Of a stretch of 37,695 nt of DNA, positions 1 through 7,801 are shown piece after piece. The stretch spans positions 1 through 37,695 of the forward strand of contig CADCHF010000044.1 of assembly GCA_902801175.1 (NCBI GenBank), given 5' to 3'. This DNA is from an uncultured Coriobacteriaceae bacterium (GTDB lineage: Bacteria > Actinomycetota > Coriobacteriia > Coriobacteriales > Atopobiaceae). The notes beneath the pieces were generated by a model. The model made no database searches. It saw nothing but the letters and a program-made list of their open reading frames with translations, and was not told where the DNA came from. Each line of letters begins with the position of its first letter. Within the stretch, counting starts at the first letter, position 1. Both the position numbers and the translations under genes were made by a program.

Positions 1-1
1 G

Positions 2-739
2 GCCTTTGTCGATGCGGTGCAGCTGAAAAAGCTGAAAAACGTATCGACGATCGATGATCCTGCCGCGCTTGCGGAGATCTATGAAAAGGAAGCGGAAGAG
101 GAGCTCATGACGCCGTCCGGCGAGTCGTTCACGCTGAAGGAAAAATACACCAAAGAAGCGTTTGCGGCAATCCGCTCCCAGAAAGAGGAAAACGGAAAAA
201 CCGTAACCAATCATGAATATACGAATTATGTGGTGCCGGCAAGGCAGGCCTATGCTCATGCGACGACGGCAGCGGAGCCCGGAGCCCTCGTTTTCTTCAT
301 GCTGATCCTGATGATCATGCTCCTCAGTATGTCGGTATTTAGAAGCCCTGCTGTGGCGCTGATGCCGGATGTGACCATAAAACCGCTGCGTTCCAAGGCG
401 AACGCCGTGATCAACCTGATGGGAACCGCCGGCGGCATGCTTGTACTGGGCCTTGGCATCGTCTTCAAGACTTCCTCCATCAAAAACTCCATGATGAATT
501 ACATGATGTATTTTGCTGCTGTTGCCGCGGTCATGCTGCTTGCACTGCTTGTCTTCATGCTGACGGTCAAAGAACCGAAATGGGCTGAGGAAATGCGGCA
601 GGACAGCGTCAAATACGGGATCGATGAGACGATCGAAGAAGCCACAACCGGCAGCCGGAAGCTTAACGCCGCAGAGAAGCGTTCCCTGCTCTTTATCCTG
701 CTGTCCATCGTGCTCTGGTTTGCCATCGTGCCCTCCTAG
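2..739 (+). pseudogene. Truncated MFS transporter (SLC45/GPH-like), 5' and 3' incomplete
   Basis: The reading frame is open from base 2, so the 5' end lies outside the window. The product is a major facilitator with a large hydrophilic central loop (EIYEKEAEEE, TLKEKYTKEAF) and then transmembrane segments. The segment PDVTIKPLRSKANAVINLMG matches what I recall as a signature of SLC45/sugar-cation MFS carriers, which move sugars across the cytoplasmic membrane. The protein should continue after LLFILLSIVLWF. Instead it runs into the istA end at about 720-726, and its last residues (AIVPS) and stop are supplied by that sequence. Base composition and codon use (AAA, GAA, GCA common) are AT-richer than the rest of the window and look Firmicutes-like. 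Either a transferred gene cut by an insertion or deletion, or an assembly join. The MFS family call is secure; the exact substrate is unknown. Confidence 0.75.
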
Positions 740-2259
740 CCAAGGTCCTCGTAGTGTCCCGCGCCGCGCACGAATGCGTGGGCGTCCGGGTCGGCGGCGG
801 CCTCCTCGGCCATGCGCGCCAGGATCGTCTTCACGGTCTTGTAGCTCGGGCTGCGCGACACCTCGCACGCCTTGGCGCACGCCTCCTCGAGCTCTGCCCA
901 GCCGCGGCGCTCGCCGAGCGCGAGCAGCGCGCGGCAGGTGCGGTAGGACTGCTGCTCGACCTGTCGCGACCTCAGTATCGCGTCGGCGACGGCCAGCACG
1001 TGCTCGCCCCTCTCTGCCGCCCACCTGCGGAACCGGTCGCCGCTCCACTCCGCGTAGTCGCGGTGGGGCCGCGGCATGTGGGACCTGTCGGTGACGTAGG
1101 TCCCCTTCGGCGCATGGCTGCGCGCGTGCTGGCACAGGCGCTCCCCGTCGCATGATATGGTTACCACCGACCTGGTGGCGACCACCTCGACGTCCCTCCT
1201 CACGTGCGTGAACGGAACCGAGTAGTAGCGTCCGTCGAAGCGGACGTGGTAGTCGAACTGGACGGTGACTGTCTCGCGGTCCACCAGCTCGTACGGCGTC
1301 GGCGGCAGGGGCTGCAGGCATGCCCTCTCCTGGCCCGAGAGGACCGAGTCCCTGCTGCCCTCCCTCCTCTGGAAGGGCCTCGCGTTGATCTCGTCGACGC
1401 GCTCCCAAAGCGCCTGGTTGAGGTCGGAGAGCGACGTGAACGTGCGGTCGCGCAGCGCGGCGATCGCCTGGCGCTCGACGATGAGCACCGCGCCCTCGAC
1501 GCTGCCCTTGTCGCGCGGCCTCCTCACGCGGGTGGGGACGGCGGCGCAGCCGTAGTGCTCGAGCATCCTCCGGTACTGGTCGTTGACTATCAGCCTGTCT
1601 ATGGTGTTCCTGGTCACGCCCGTCTTGAGGTTGTCCGGGGCGACGAGCGGCGTGCTGCCGCCGAACTCGGAGAACGCGTGCACGTGGCCCTCGACCCAGG
1701 CCCTCTCGTCCATGCGGTAGAACCCCTCGGCGTAGATGAACGCCGAGAACGGCAGGTCGGCGACGAACACGTAGACCTTCAGCAGCCCGCCCGTGTCGGG
1801 GTCGCAGACCCGCATCGTGTCGCCGCACCAGTCCACCTGGCACCACTCGCCGGGCCTCCACTCGATGTGCATCGCGACCTCGGGGTTCGCGTCCACCCAC
1901 CTCTGGTGCCTGTGGCAGAAGGACGAGTACATGTAGGGCGTCCTGCCGGCGAGCACGGCGCGCTCCGCGTACTCGTTCCACAGCAGCGTCATCGTCACGC
2001 CGCGCCTGCCCATCTCCCTCTGCACCCACTCGTGGTCGATCTCGGCCTTCGTGGTGTCGGAGCGGTCCCGCGGCGGGTAGAGCCTGGCGCGCAGCGCCTC
2101 GTCGCCCATCTCGTCCGGAAGCGGCCAGCCGAGCTGCAGCGCGGCCGCCTTGCGCTGCACCTCCTGCACCGTCGTCTTCGAGCAGCCGACGGAGCCCGCG
2201 ACGCCCCTCTGGCTTATCCCCAGCGCCGTGAGCCTGAGGATCTCCCTGTACCTGACCAT
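736..2259 (-). CDS. istA: IS21-family transposase IstA
   Basis: A full-length 507-aa IS21-type transposase. The N-terminal helix-turn-helix (about residues 5-35, LGISQRGVAGSVGCSKTTVQ) binds the element ends. The central rve/DDE core shows QVDW (first Asp), APDNLKTG (second Asp) and KGSVEGAV (Glu), so the catalytic triad is present. The start ATG follows GAGAAAGGGGAAG on the minus strand. Directly after the stop lie a GGAGGG ribosome-binding site and an ATG at 726-724, which is the normal position of istB. The sequence beyond that is MFS transporter, however, so the ATPase partner IstB is absent. Without IstB an IS21 element is not expected to transpose efficiently. The gene otherwise looks intact. 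Confidence 0.93.
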   Translation of the reverse strand: MVRYREILRLTALGISQRGVAGSVGCSKTTVQEVQRKAAALQLGWPLPDEMGDEALRARLYPPRDRSDTTKAEIDHEWVQREMGRRGVTMTLLWNEYAERAVLAGRTPYMYSSFCHRHQRWVDANPEVAMHIEWRPGEWCQVDWCGDTMRVCDPDTGGLLKVYVFVADLPFSAFIYAEGFYRMDERAWVEGHVHAFSEFGGSTPLVAPDNLKTGVTRNTIDRLIVNDQYRRMLEHYGCAAVPTRVRRPRDKGSVEGAVLIVERQAIAALRDRTFTSLSDLNQALWERVDEINARPFQRREGSRDSVLSGQERACLQPLPPTPYELVDRETVTVQFDYHVRFDGRYYSVPFTHVRRDVEVVATRSVVTISCDGERLCQHARSHAPKGTYVTDRSHMPRPHRDYAEWSGDRFRRWAAERGEHVLAVADAILRSRQVEQQSYRTCRALLALGERRGWAELEEACAKACEVSRSPSYKTVKTILARMAEEAAADPDAHAFVRGAGHYEDLG

Positions 2260-2341
2260 GTCTTCCCCTTTCTCGGGAGACGGGGCGACCCTATGCGCCC
2301 CACTGGGGAAATCATGGGCAAGACCGGGTGGGCGGCAATGT

Positions 2342-2401
2342 GTGGAATGGTGGTCGGGGCTGCGTGGAGCCGTGGTCGGTCTGGCATGGAAGGCTGGTCG
2401 C
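2342..2401 (-). repeat. Three 22-bp-spaced terminal repeats of the istA element
   Basis: Three 16-bp units start at 2342, 2364 and 2386, exactly 22 bp apart. Their shared pattern is RTGGARSNSTGGTCGN (for example GTGGAATGGTGGTCGG). They lie 80-140 bp upstream of istA, where IS21 elements carry multiple transposase-binding repeats. The element end is therefore probably just outside them, near 2432-2436, where a serA-like frame begins. The exact terminal CA/TG was not fixed from sequence. Confidence 0.6.
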
Positions 2402-2432
2402 TAGAGCCTGCTGTACGCACGGTACCGGCGCG

Positions 2433-2579
2433 CACATTGAGAACATGACCGACCGGAGCTTGGGAAAGCACGCCTATTGCCTGGTAGAGCTCGGTTCGGA
2501 AGTCGATGAGAACGTAATTGGGGAACTCTCCACAATCGAAGGCGTGTATAGGGCGAGAAGCATTCGAAGGCGGCGTTAG
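2433..2579 (+). pseudogene. serA: 3' remnant of D-3-phosphoglycerate dehydrogenase (ACT domain)
   Basis: The reading frame 2433-2579 encodes about 48 residues, including IENMTDRSLGKHAYCLVELG and then ELSTIEGVYRARSI. This matches the C-terminal ACT domain of the short SerA/2-hydroxyacid dehydrogenase family, where an 'N(M)..KSRG..AYT..D' stretch leads to a final 'aIeGV.rvRvi'. The catalytic and NAD-binding parts are missing. The fragment begins just where the istA element appears to end, so the IS probably inserted into, or deleted, the 5' part of a serA gene. Family assignment is by motif recall only. Confidence 0.55.
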
Positions 2580-2786
2580 CCTTCGAGCTTGGGCTCGGGG
2601 ATTGTGGAAATCGTGCCAGGAGTGTTGTGGCGAAAGTAACCTTGTCGGTCAGCCAGCGAGCGCGACAACATCACGGTCATGCACGACGTGCTGAGGGCTA
2701 TGGGCGGTAGTGTCGGAAAAGTTGGTGTAAAGGCCCTTTCGCAGGGAGCCTAGGCCATCGCCTGGAATCATCAATCCATGCCTATC

Positions 2787-3044
2787 CTACGCCGCCTCCA
2801 TCTCGTCCGCAAGCTCGAGGCTGGACTCGATCGCCCGCTTCGCCACCAGGCGCCACTCGTTGAGCCTCTCCGGAGTCGGCGTCTCCTCCGCACGCGCCGC
2901 CCCCGACTCGTCGTAGAGCTCTGCCATCTTCCTCTCGGAGAAGTAGTGGGCCTCCTGCCACTCCTCATCCATGTCGCACATGACGGCGCCGGCGAGGCGT
3001 TCGAGGGACGCCACCGACGGGAAGACCTGCACCGGTTCCGTCAA
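2787..3044 (-). pseudogene. C-terminal remnant of an IS256-family transposase
   Basis: This frame of about 85 codons (VQVFPSVASLERLAGAVMCD and then a YFSERKMAELYDE segment) is the C-terminal tail typical of actinobacterial IS256 (Mutator-type) transposases, downstream of the last catalytic residue. The N-terminal and DDE core are absent. Its upstream end stops next to the inverted repeat at 3046, which belongs to a second IS256-type element, so one element appears to have landed in the other. Probably non-functional. Confidence 0.7.
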
Positions 3045-3045
3045 G

Positions 3046-3664
3046 TATCTTTCGCAAATGTCTTCTGACCCCTTATGTCGGCAGGACTTGGTGTGACGTG
3101 ACTAGTCCGTGCTCACGCTCCTCTCGTCCCAGTGGTCCAGCAGGCTGATGTCGAGGTACCTCCTCCTGCCCCAGTTCCCGTCCGCGACGTACTTGCACCT
3201 TGCCGCCACCAGCATCATCGCCGACCTCCCGTCCGGGAAGCTGTTGACCGCGTTCGTCCTGCGCTTGACCTCGCGGTCCAGTCGCTCGATGACCTGGGTG
3301 GTGAAGGTGGCTCCCCCGAGCTTCGGCACGGAGAGCTCGACCTCGCCGGCGCTGACGACGAGCTTGCGCTTGTAGTGGCCGCTCCTGTACGCCTGGCGCT
3401 CGTCGGCCCTCTCGTACCTGCCGCCGTTCACCAGCTGGTCGGCCTCCTCGTCGAGCAGCGCGTTGACGGTCTCCTGGACGGTGCTCGGCACCAGCTTCCC
3501 GACGTAGCCCTTTATCGCCTCGTCGTCGGATGATGCGATTTCATGCGGCATGGTCCCGCTCCCTCGGTCGGTGTTGTGTTTGGCGACCTGACATCCTACC
3601 GATGCGGGGCCGTGTCCCTGTTTCGGGACTGGGTCTATTCGGTTCTCAACATTTGCGAAAGAAA
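3046..3664. mobile_element. Defective IS256-type element with terminal inverted repeats
   Basis: The outer ends carry a 16-position inverted repeat with one mismatch (3046-3061 and 3649-3664, core CTTTCGCAAATGT). The 619-bp interior holds a single internally deleted transposase frame (3102-3551, minus). This has the structure of a non-autonomous deletion derivative that a full-length relative could mobilise in trans. I could not see a convincing 8-9 bp target duplication outside the repeats (TCAAGTAT on the left, AAACTGTA on the right). Confidence 0.6.
3102..3551 (-). pseudogene. IS256-family transposase with internal deletion
   Basis: The frame encodes 149 aa, whereas IS256 transposases are about 400 aa. 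The N-terminal part (residues 1-85: VNALLDEEADQLVNGGRYER, SGHYKRKLVVSAGEVELSVP) is the usual start, with a good ATG after GGGAG. After TFTTQVIER the protein jumps directly to LDREVKRRTNAVNSFPDGRS. That is a C-terminal segment normally found more than 200 residues further on. The DDE catalytic core is therefore missing and the reading frame is kept. Similar Ile-Glu-Arg-(Tyr/Leu) stretches near both junction points suggest a recombination deletion. It can retain end-binding but not catalysis. Confidence 0.75.
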
Positions 3665-3692
3665 CTGTACGTCATCGTCTACGGTGGTACTT

Positions 3693-3811
3693 GGAGAGTC
3701 GTTGGCAGTTTCCAGCCGACATCCGGAAGGCTCTTGGCAGAATCCAACAGCCGCTCTGGAAAGTAGTTGGCAGATTCCAAGTCCCGGGCCGGAAAGCGAT
3801 GGCGGTTTCCA
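3693..3811. repeat. Array of four 22-bp units at about 33-bp spacing
   Basis: Units start at 3693, 3725, 3758 and 3791, each reading roughly GGAAAGTMGTTGGCAGNTTCCA (the last is 1 bp shorter). Each unit has palindromic edges (GGAA...TTCC). Spacing of 32-33 bp is about three helical turns, which suggests side-by-side protein binding. The most likely source is the end of a second IS21-type element, since such ends carry serial transposase sites. An iteron-like origin or other operator array cannot be excluded. No gene of the same element lies beside it. Confidence 0.6.
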
Positions 3812-3864
3812 GGCTGGCGCTACTTTTGATGCTTACGGCGCTACGTGACTCACTGTCTGTAGAA

Positions 3865-5031
3865 TCAAACAGTGCCAATAGTGTCATCTTCATCTAGCAT
3901 GTACTTCGCTTTGCCCGCGGCAATGGACTTCATGGTATCGCCCATTCTGTCATCGATGGACCTTACATGACTTGAGGCCCCTAGCAATCTCCGACGAACA
4001 GCTCTGGCCTCAACGTCAGTTGCAATCATGTAGCTTCTTGCTGTCGAATACGGCTTTTCAAGTGCAGCGTCACTCCAGAACAATGAGTCAAATGAACCAA
4101 TCTCAGATTGGGTTTTTGCCGAGAGAGGGTTGTTGGCGATGTCATCAAGCAAGATGCGAGAAAAGATGATATAGAGGCAAGTTATACCAAGGTCATATTC
4201 TTTCAGCACCGTGTTTAGCGAAAACCAAGGATTAAGCCCCTGTTCTCGCCTGTCTTGTCTAAAAGCTAGCAGCCTGGCTGAAAGGTTGGCCCCCCACCCG
4301 TTCTTTGACAACAGACCAGATTCAAGATTAATGGTAACTCCTACAGAATAGCTTGACGGACGGTAGTTAACGATGCTTAACATCATAAAGCTGTGGAGAG
4401 CTGGATTTCTATATCTGTCGCATAATGCATAGCCTAAAAGTTGATCATAAAAGGTACTTGAATACCACCTCCATGTTCTAGATTCAGAAGACCCACGTCC
4501 ATAAGTACTTGCCAGTAACGCCCCCATGCGTTCAGTAAGATGCCTGCCGGAAGCGACAATATTGGTAAAGAGTGCGGAGATATTAGAATAAGTACTGCTA
4601 ACACCCCAGAGACTTTCAACATGAATGCGTCCATCTGTCTCAAGTTCATACTTATTATAAATTTCATCAAAATTGTATCGAAAAGCTTGATATAGATAGT
4701 TTACTTGTTCGCAATAGCCGTAGCGTTTTCCGACATAGATCATCTCATGAAAGCTTTCTGCGCTTGGATGATAATCAGATATATATAAACCATCAGCTCC
4801 TACCGCTTTTCCAGCAAGGCTGTATACGAACCGTTTTGATTCGGACCCGTCTAGATCGGCCCATTCCCAGGGCATCGACATATAGAAGGACCGTGGTGAT
4901 ATCTTTGTGGGTGCAAAAGATGGTATCGGATTATCTAGTTCGCTGGAACTAGCGGTAATTGCGTCCAGTTCAACGCGAGCTTTCTGGCTGTTTTCCTGCA
5001 ATGGCTTATCATCCATTTTAAAAATGCACAT
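3865..5031 (-). CDS. Orphan protein with HEPN-like RNxxxH motif
   Basis: I do not recognise this 388-aa protein as a named family. The open frame extends to a TTG at 5112, but the ATG at 5031 (MCIFKMDDKPLQ) has a nearby AGAGAG and is the better start. The protein is rich in Tyr, Ser and aromatic residues and has no signal peptide or membrane segment. Near residues 208-213 it reads RNPALH, inside a helical stretch (FYDQLLGYALCDRYRNPALH). That fits the R-polar-x3-H signature of HEPN ribonucleases, common in toxin and abortive-infection systems. The motif is short, so this is a hint only. Codon use is clearly AT-richer than the chromosome, consistent with transfer. It stands alone on the minus strand between IS remnants and other orphan genes. 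Confidence 0.6.
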   Translation of the reverse strand: MCIFKMDDKPLQENSQKARVELDAITASSSELDNPIPSFAPTKISPRSFYMSMPWEWADLDGSESKRFVYSLAGKAVGADGLYISDYHPSAESFHEMIYVGKRYGYCEQVNYLYQAFRYNFDEIYNKYELETDGRIHVESLWGVSSTYSNISALFTNIVASGRHLTERMGALLASTYGRGSSESRTWRWYSSTFYDQLLGYALCDRYRNPALHSFMMLSIVNYRPSSYSVGVTINLESGLLSKNGWGANLSARLLAFRQDRREQGLNPWFSLNTVLKEYDLGITCLYIIFSRILLDDIANNPLSAKTQSEIGSFDSLFWSDAALEKPYSTARSYMIATDVEARAVRRRLLGASSHVRSIDDRMGDTMKSIAAGKAKYMLDEDDTIGTV

Positions 5032-5487
5032 GAACTTACTCTCTTTCTGGCCTATTGATGGCAGGTTGCAGGGTAGTCCTAGCCAATTATCCCTTTCAAC
5101 TGGGATGCGCAATTAGCAAAACCGGGTCAAAACGACCCGCACCACAAATATCAACTCCATTTACCGGTTGAGCTCGGACACCATTGTAACGGCCCGTGTT
5201 TGACAGATATACCAAGGAGCCGAGCAGCCACCTCAGCATTTTAAGGTGCCGATGAACAGATGTGAGTAATTGCTAGCGCTGGGCTGTATCAGCCACAAAC
5301 GGTCAGACTAAATCAGCTACTCCGAGTCAGAGGAAAGAGCCATCGTACCCCTGACGGTCCTTATGCCGGTGTTGTTGCGCACCGGCAATAGGAGGACAAG
5401 TGAATAGATGACAGGTGCGATGGGGTCGGTGTGGCGACGGCGCTATCGTGAGAAGGGCATCTAAGTCTTTAGCGAGAGGTTGCAGAC
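5032..5487. other. Gene-free stretch with two hairpins
   Basis: No convincing gene is seen. A perfect 6-bp stem (CGGGTC-AAAAC-GACCCG) lies at 5123-5139, upstream of the HEPN-like gene. A 7-bp stem (GCCGGTG...CACCGGC) lies at 5365-5386, without a T-run. A strong AGGAGG at 5391-5396 precedes only very short frames (for example ATG at 5408, 18 codons). Confidence 0.4.
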
Positions 5488-6127
5488 ATGAGCCTTGTTC
5501 GCGTACGAATACCAGTATCGCTCGGCTTTGAATTCCTCGAGTCGGTTCTGTCCGACTTGACCGCCGCAATAGTCTTTTCCGCATTGGGTTTAGCATTTGC
5601 GCGTCCGATTGCCGCTATGCTCAGGAGAAGGCTTTATCGTGATTATCTGTTGCCCCTGAATCTATCCCGTATATCGTAATAATCGACAACACTCCTGCTA
5701 CTGGCGGCAATGTCAGGGTGCTGGTGATTCAGAATAATGGCAACATCGCTTTGCGCGACTTTAGGCTCTATGCGTGCTGTTTCTCTTTTGGTCCTCAAAC
5801 GGTGTTACAGATTGAACCAATAGCCTCTGACTTCAAAGTGTTATTGATGGACTCAGAGTGGGGTGGACTGGCTTCTGCGCATGTTCCATTCGACTCGCTG
5901 GTGTTTGATTGCGAGGACTCTTGGGAAAAGCGCTTCTTTATTGAAATGAGTGATGCGGAGGGTCACATTTTAGGCGGACTCATTATGTGACCAATGAGGG
6001 GGAGATCAGTCCCCAAGGGCTGCATCTTGTGAAGAGACGCCTGCAACAAAGATGCATCAAGAGGGTTGGCAAGAAAAGGGTTGAAAGGTTCCGTGACAGA
6101 TATTCATTAGACATGGTGTCTGGCTAG
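5488..6127 (+). pseudogene. Frameshifted membrane-anchored beta-rich protein
   Basis: Three consecutive pieces in three frames read as one protein. The first (5488 to about 5645, ATG after GAGAGG) has an N-terminal transmembrane helix (LTAAIVFSALGLAFARPIA). The second (about 5643-5970) is a probable beta-sandwich (IPYIVIIDNTPATGG, VRVLVIQNNGNIALRDFRLY). The third (about 5975-6127) gives THYVTNEGEISPQG and a basic tail ending DMVSG. Each switch corresponds to one missing base, near 5643-5648 and near 5970-5985. The restored product would be about 210 aa. The family is not recognised. The two shifts may be real decay or sequencing indels. The same AT-rich composition as its neighbours suggests a shared accessory island. 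Confidence 0.5.
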
Positions 6128-6311
6128 CCGCAGCTTCTTTTTCTATTTGACAACCGTCTTCTACAGGCTCCAGTTTTGATTCCAATGGGAGCGTGTGACA
6201 CGGCTGCATGTAAGCCATCAGAGGACTACAAGTAGCCAGACGGTGGGTAAAGTAGAGCTGTGCGCAATACGCTTTGAAACAGCTGTGATACTACCGGGAG
6301 TCAAACGGCAG

Positions 6312-7124
6312 ATGAGTGATTACATAAGTGATGGGACTTGCAAAGAGGTGTCAGAGGAAGAAGCCTCGAAGTCACGCCTCGAAGCTCTGCAGCTCTTCGA
6401 GAAACGTCGGAAAGAAGTCTTGCTAGATAGCGACGTAAAGCTAAGGAGTGTCGGTTCGATTCCCGTGCTCAAAATGGCCTTCTATACCGTGCTTAAGCGT
6501 TACAACTACGCGATTGCCGACAACCTCAAGAAGCTATACCGACATGAGTGTTCACTTCGCGCATGGCTTTCGGTGTTTACGGAGATGGGTATGCCCGACG
6601 AGGTCATGGTGCCGCTCTTTTGGGATCATGTTGAGCCTGTGCTGTTCATGGCTCTTGATCTACCAGGTGCGGTCAAAGACCAGGTTGTGCATGCGGTGGT
6701 GTCACTTCAGCTGATTGCAGAAGAAGGGGCAAGCGGGCTTGAAAAAGTGACGTCGTGGGATTCAAAGAGAAACTTCAGCTGGAACAAACACTTTGGCGCT
6801 TTGGCTGATAAGAGTGACGAGCTTTACTGTTTGCGAGATTCGATTGACCGGCTTTGGAGTCCGATTGAGGCTGAAGAGCTGCGAGACGATCATGGAAAGA
6901 GACATCATGCTGTTGCTCAGCGCATTGGAGTTGGGTATCCGAAGGTCAGCAATATGAGCTCGCAAGAATGCGATGGCCTCTTGTTTGCGTACGGACACGA
7001 CAAGCCTCTCGACATTGCCGAAAAGATTGAGCTTATCGATGCTCAACGCCGAAGAGCAGAGGACTCATATGATGCGATGTGGGGTTACGTGACGTATCTT
7101 GAACGGTGTGGGCTGCAGACGTGA
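6312..7124 (+). CDS. Hypothetical protein of the accessory island
   Basis: This 270-aa protein is not recognised. I prefer the ATG at 6312 (MSDYISDGTCKEVSEEEASK), with GGGAG about 11 bp upstream. The frame is open back to 6195, but that part reads like untranslated sequence. The protein is largely alpha-helical, with charged stretches near both ends (LQLFEKRRKEVLLDSDVKLR; KIELIDAQRRRAEDSYDAMW) and a hydrophobic middle (EPVLFMALDLPGAVKDQVVH). There is no clear signal peptide or zinc or nucleotide motif. It is cytoplasmic by appearance. Composition is intermediate between the island and the core chromosome. A 10-bp hairpin follows the stop. Function unknown. Confidence 0.65.
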   Translation: MSDYISDGTCKEVSEEEASKSRLEALQLFEKRRKEVLLDSDVKLRSVGSIPVLKMAFYTVLKRYNYAIADNLKKLYRHECSLRAWLSVFTEMGMPDEVMVPLFWDHVEPVLFMALDLPGAVKDQVVHAVVSLQLIAEEGASGLEKVTSWDSKRNFSWNKHFGALADKSDELYCLRDSIDRLWSPIEAEELRDDHGKRHHAVAQRIGVGYPKVSNMSSQECDGLLFAYGHDKPLDIAEKIELIDAQRRRAEDSYDAMWGYVTYLERCGLQT

Positions 7125-7173
7125 TGCGACTTCTGTTTGCTGGAAGGATTCAACATGTTATTGCCTGACCCAT

Positions 7174-7199
7174 AGTGGCCACCTCGGCGGGTGGCCACT
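7174..7199. terminator. Hairpin between convergent genes
   Basis: A perfect 10-bp stem (AGTGGCCACC / GGTGGCCACT) with a TCGGCG loop lies between the stop of the upstream hypothetical gene and the stop of hicB, which converge on it. No U-tract follows, so it may be a weak or factor-assisted bidirectional terminator. Confidence 0.5.
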
Positions 7200-7256
7200 A
7201 CCAGTTTGCAGCCTTACATTCGACTGCCTGTTGATTACACCTTTGAACGGCAATCG

Positions 7257-7715
7257 CTAGGCTTCAATCTTTTCCTTGCGCGGCCTACCAGGTCTGGTTT
7301 TTTCGCTGCATCTCGTTTCCACGCTCTCAAGGGACACCATGCGAGTGCGTCCGACCTTCCAACTGTCGAGCAGCCCCGCCTTGCAAAGCTGCGCCACGCG
7401 TGCGGTACTGATGCCGAGCATTGCCGCCGCTTCGGCAGCCGTGACGGCCGGGACCTCGTCAAGGCCAACCTCAACGGCGATTGTTACCATGCGTCCGCCC
7501 GATTCGGGCTCCGTTCCCAGCGGGAGCTCGGGCCAAGTCTCCCCGCGCATGAGGAAGTCGAGGGCTGTTTCCCTCAACCAGTCGGCAGACATCCTAATTG
7601 CATCGGTGTAGTCGTACCCTTCGGTAACGCCGTCGATTCCGACTGGAAGAGCGACTACTCGCTCGCCGCGATCCAGTAGTTCGAAGTCGCAGACGTACAC
7701 CTCCCTTTTTGTCAT
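7257..7715 (-). CDS. hicB: HicB-type antitoxin with C-terminal DNA-binding domain
   Basis: This 152-aa protein follows hicA on the same strand. The N-terminal part (MTKREVYVCDFELLDRGERV; YDYTDAIRMSADWLRETALD) matches the partial RNase-H-like HicB fold, which neutralises HicA. The C-terminal part (AVTAAEAAAMLGISTARVAQ; WKVGRTRMVSLESVE) is a helix-turn-helix of MerR/excisionase type, expected to bind the module's own promoter. I chose ATG 7715, which has GGGAGAGG a few bases upstream, rather than the GTG at 7775. The tail is very basic (RPGRPRKEKIEA). A hairpin lies between hicA and this gene. Confidence 0.75.
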   Translation of the reverse strand: MTKREVYVCDFELLDRGERVVALPVGIDGVTEGYDYTDAIRMSADWLRETALDFLMRGETWPELPLGTEPESGGRMVTIAVEVGLDEVPAVTAAEAAAMLGISTARVAQLCKAGLLDSWKVGRTRMVSLESVETRCSEKTRPGRPRKEKIEA

Positions 7716-7784
7716 AGCAGCCACCTCTCCCTTTCTCTCTCTTATTCCTACTGTGCTCCCTGTTGTGTGATTCACCCAAGAAAA

Positions 7785-7801
7785 CCCCGAGGGGGGCGGG
7801 G
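7785..7801 (-). terminator. Hairpin with T-rich tail between hicA and hicB
   Basis: On the minus strand CCCCG-(7 nt)-CGGGG is followed by TTTTCTT, directly after the hicA stop and 70 bp before the hicB ATG. It could act as an intercistronic attenuator that lowers hicB relative to hicA, or terminate hicA with hicB having its own promoter. The stem is only 5 bp. Confidence 0.45.

Noticed and set aside
1204..2448. Long plus-strand frame (414 codons) over istA
   Set aside because: Antisense shadow of a GC-rich gene; low-complexity Arg/Val/Leu product and istA is clearly the coding strand.
2640..2755. Short coding-like run (DNITVMHDVLRAMGGSVGKV) upstream of the IS256 remnants
   Set aside because: Too short and without start signal; resembles a helix-turn-helix tail but cannot be assigned.
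3693..3811. CRISPR array
   Set aside because: Gaps between units are only about 11 bp, units vary, and no cas genes are present.
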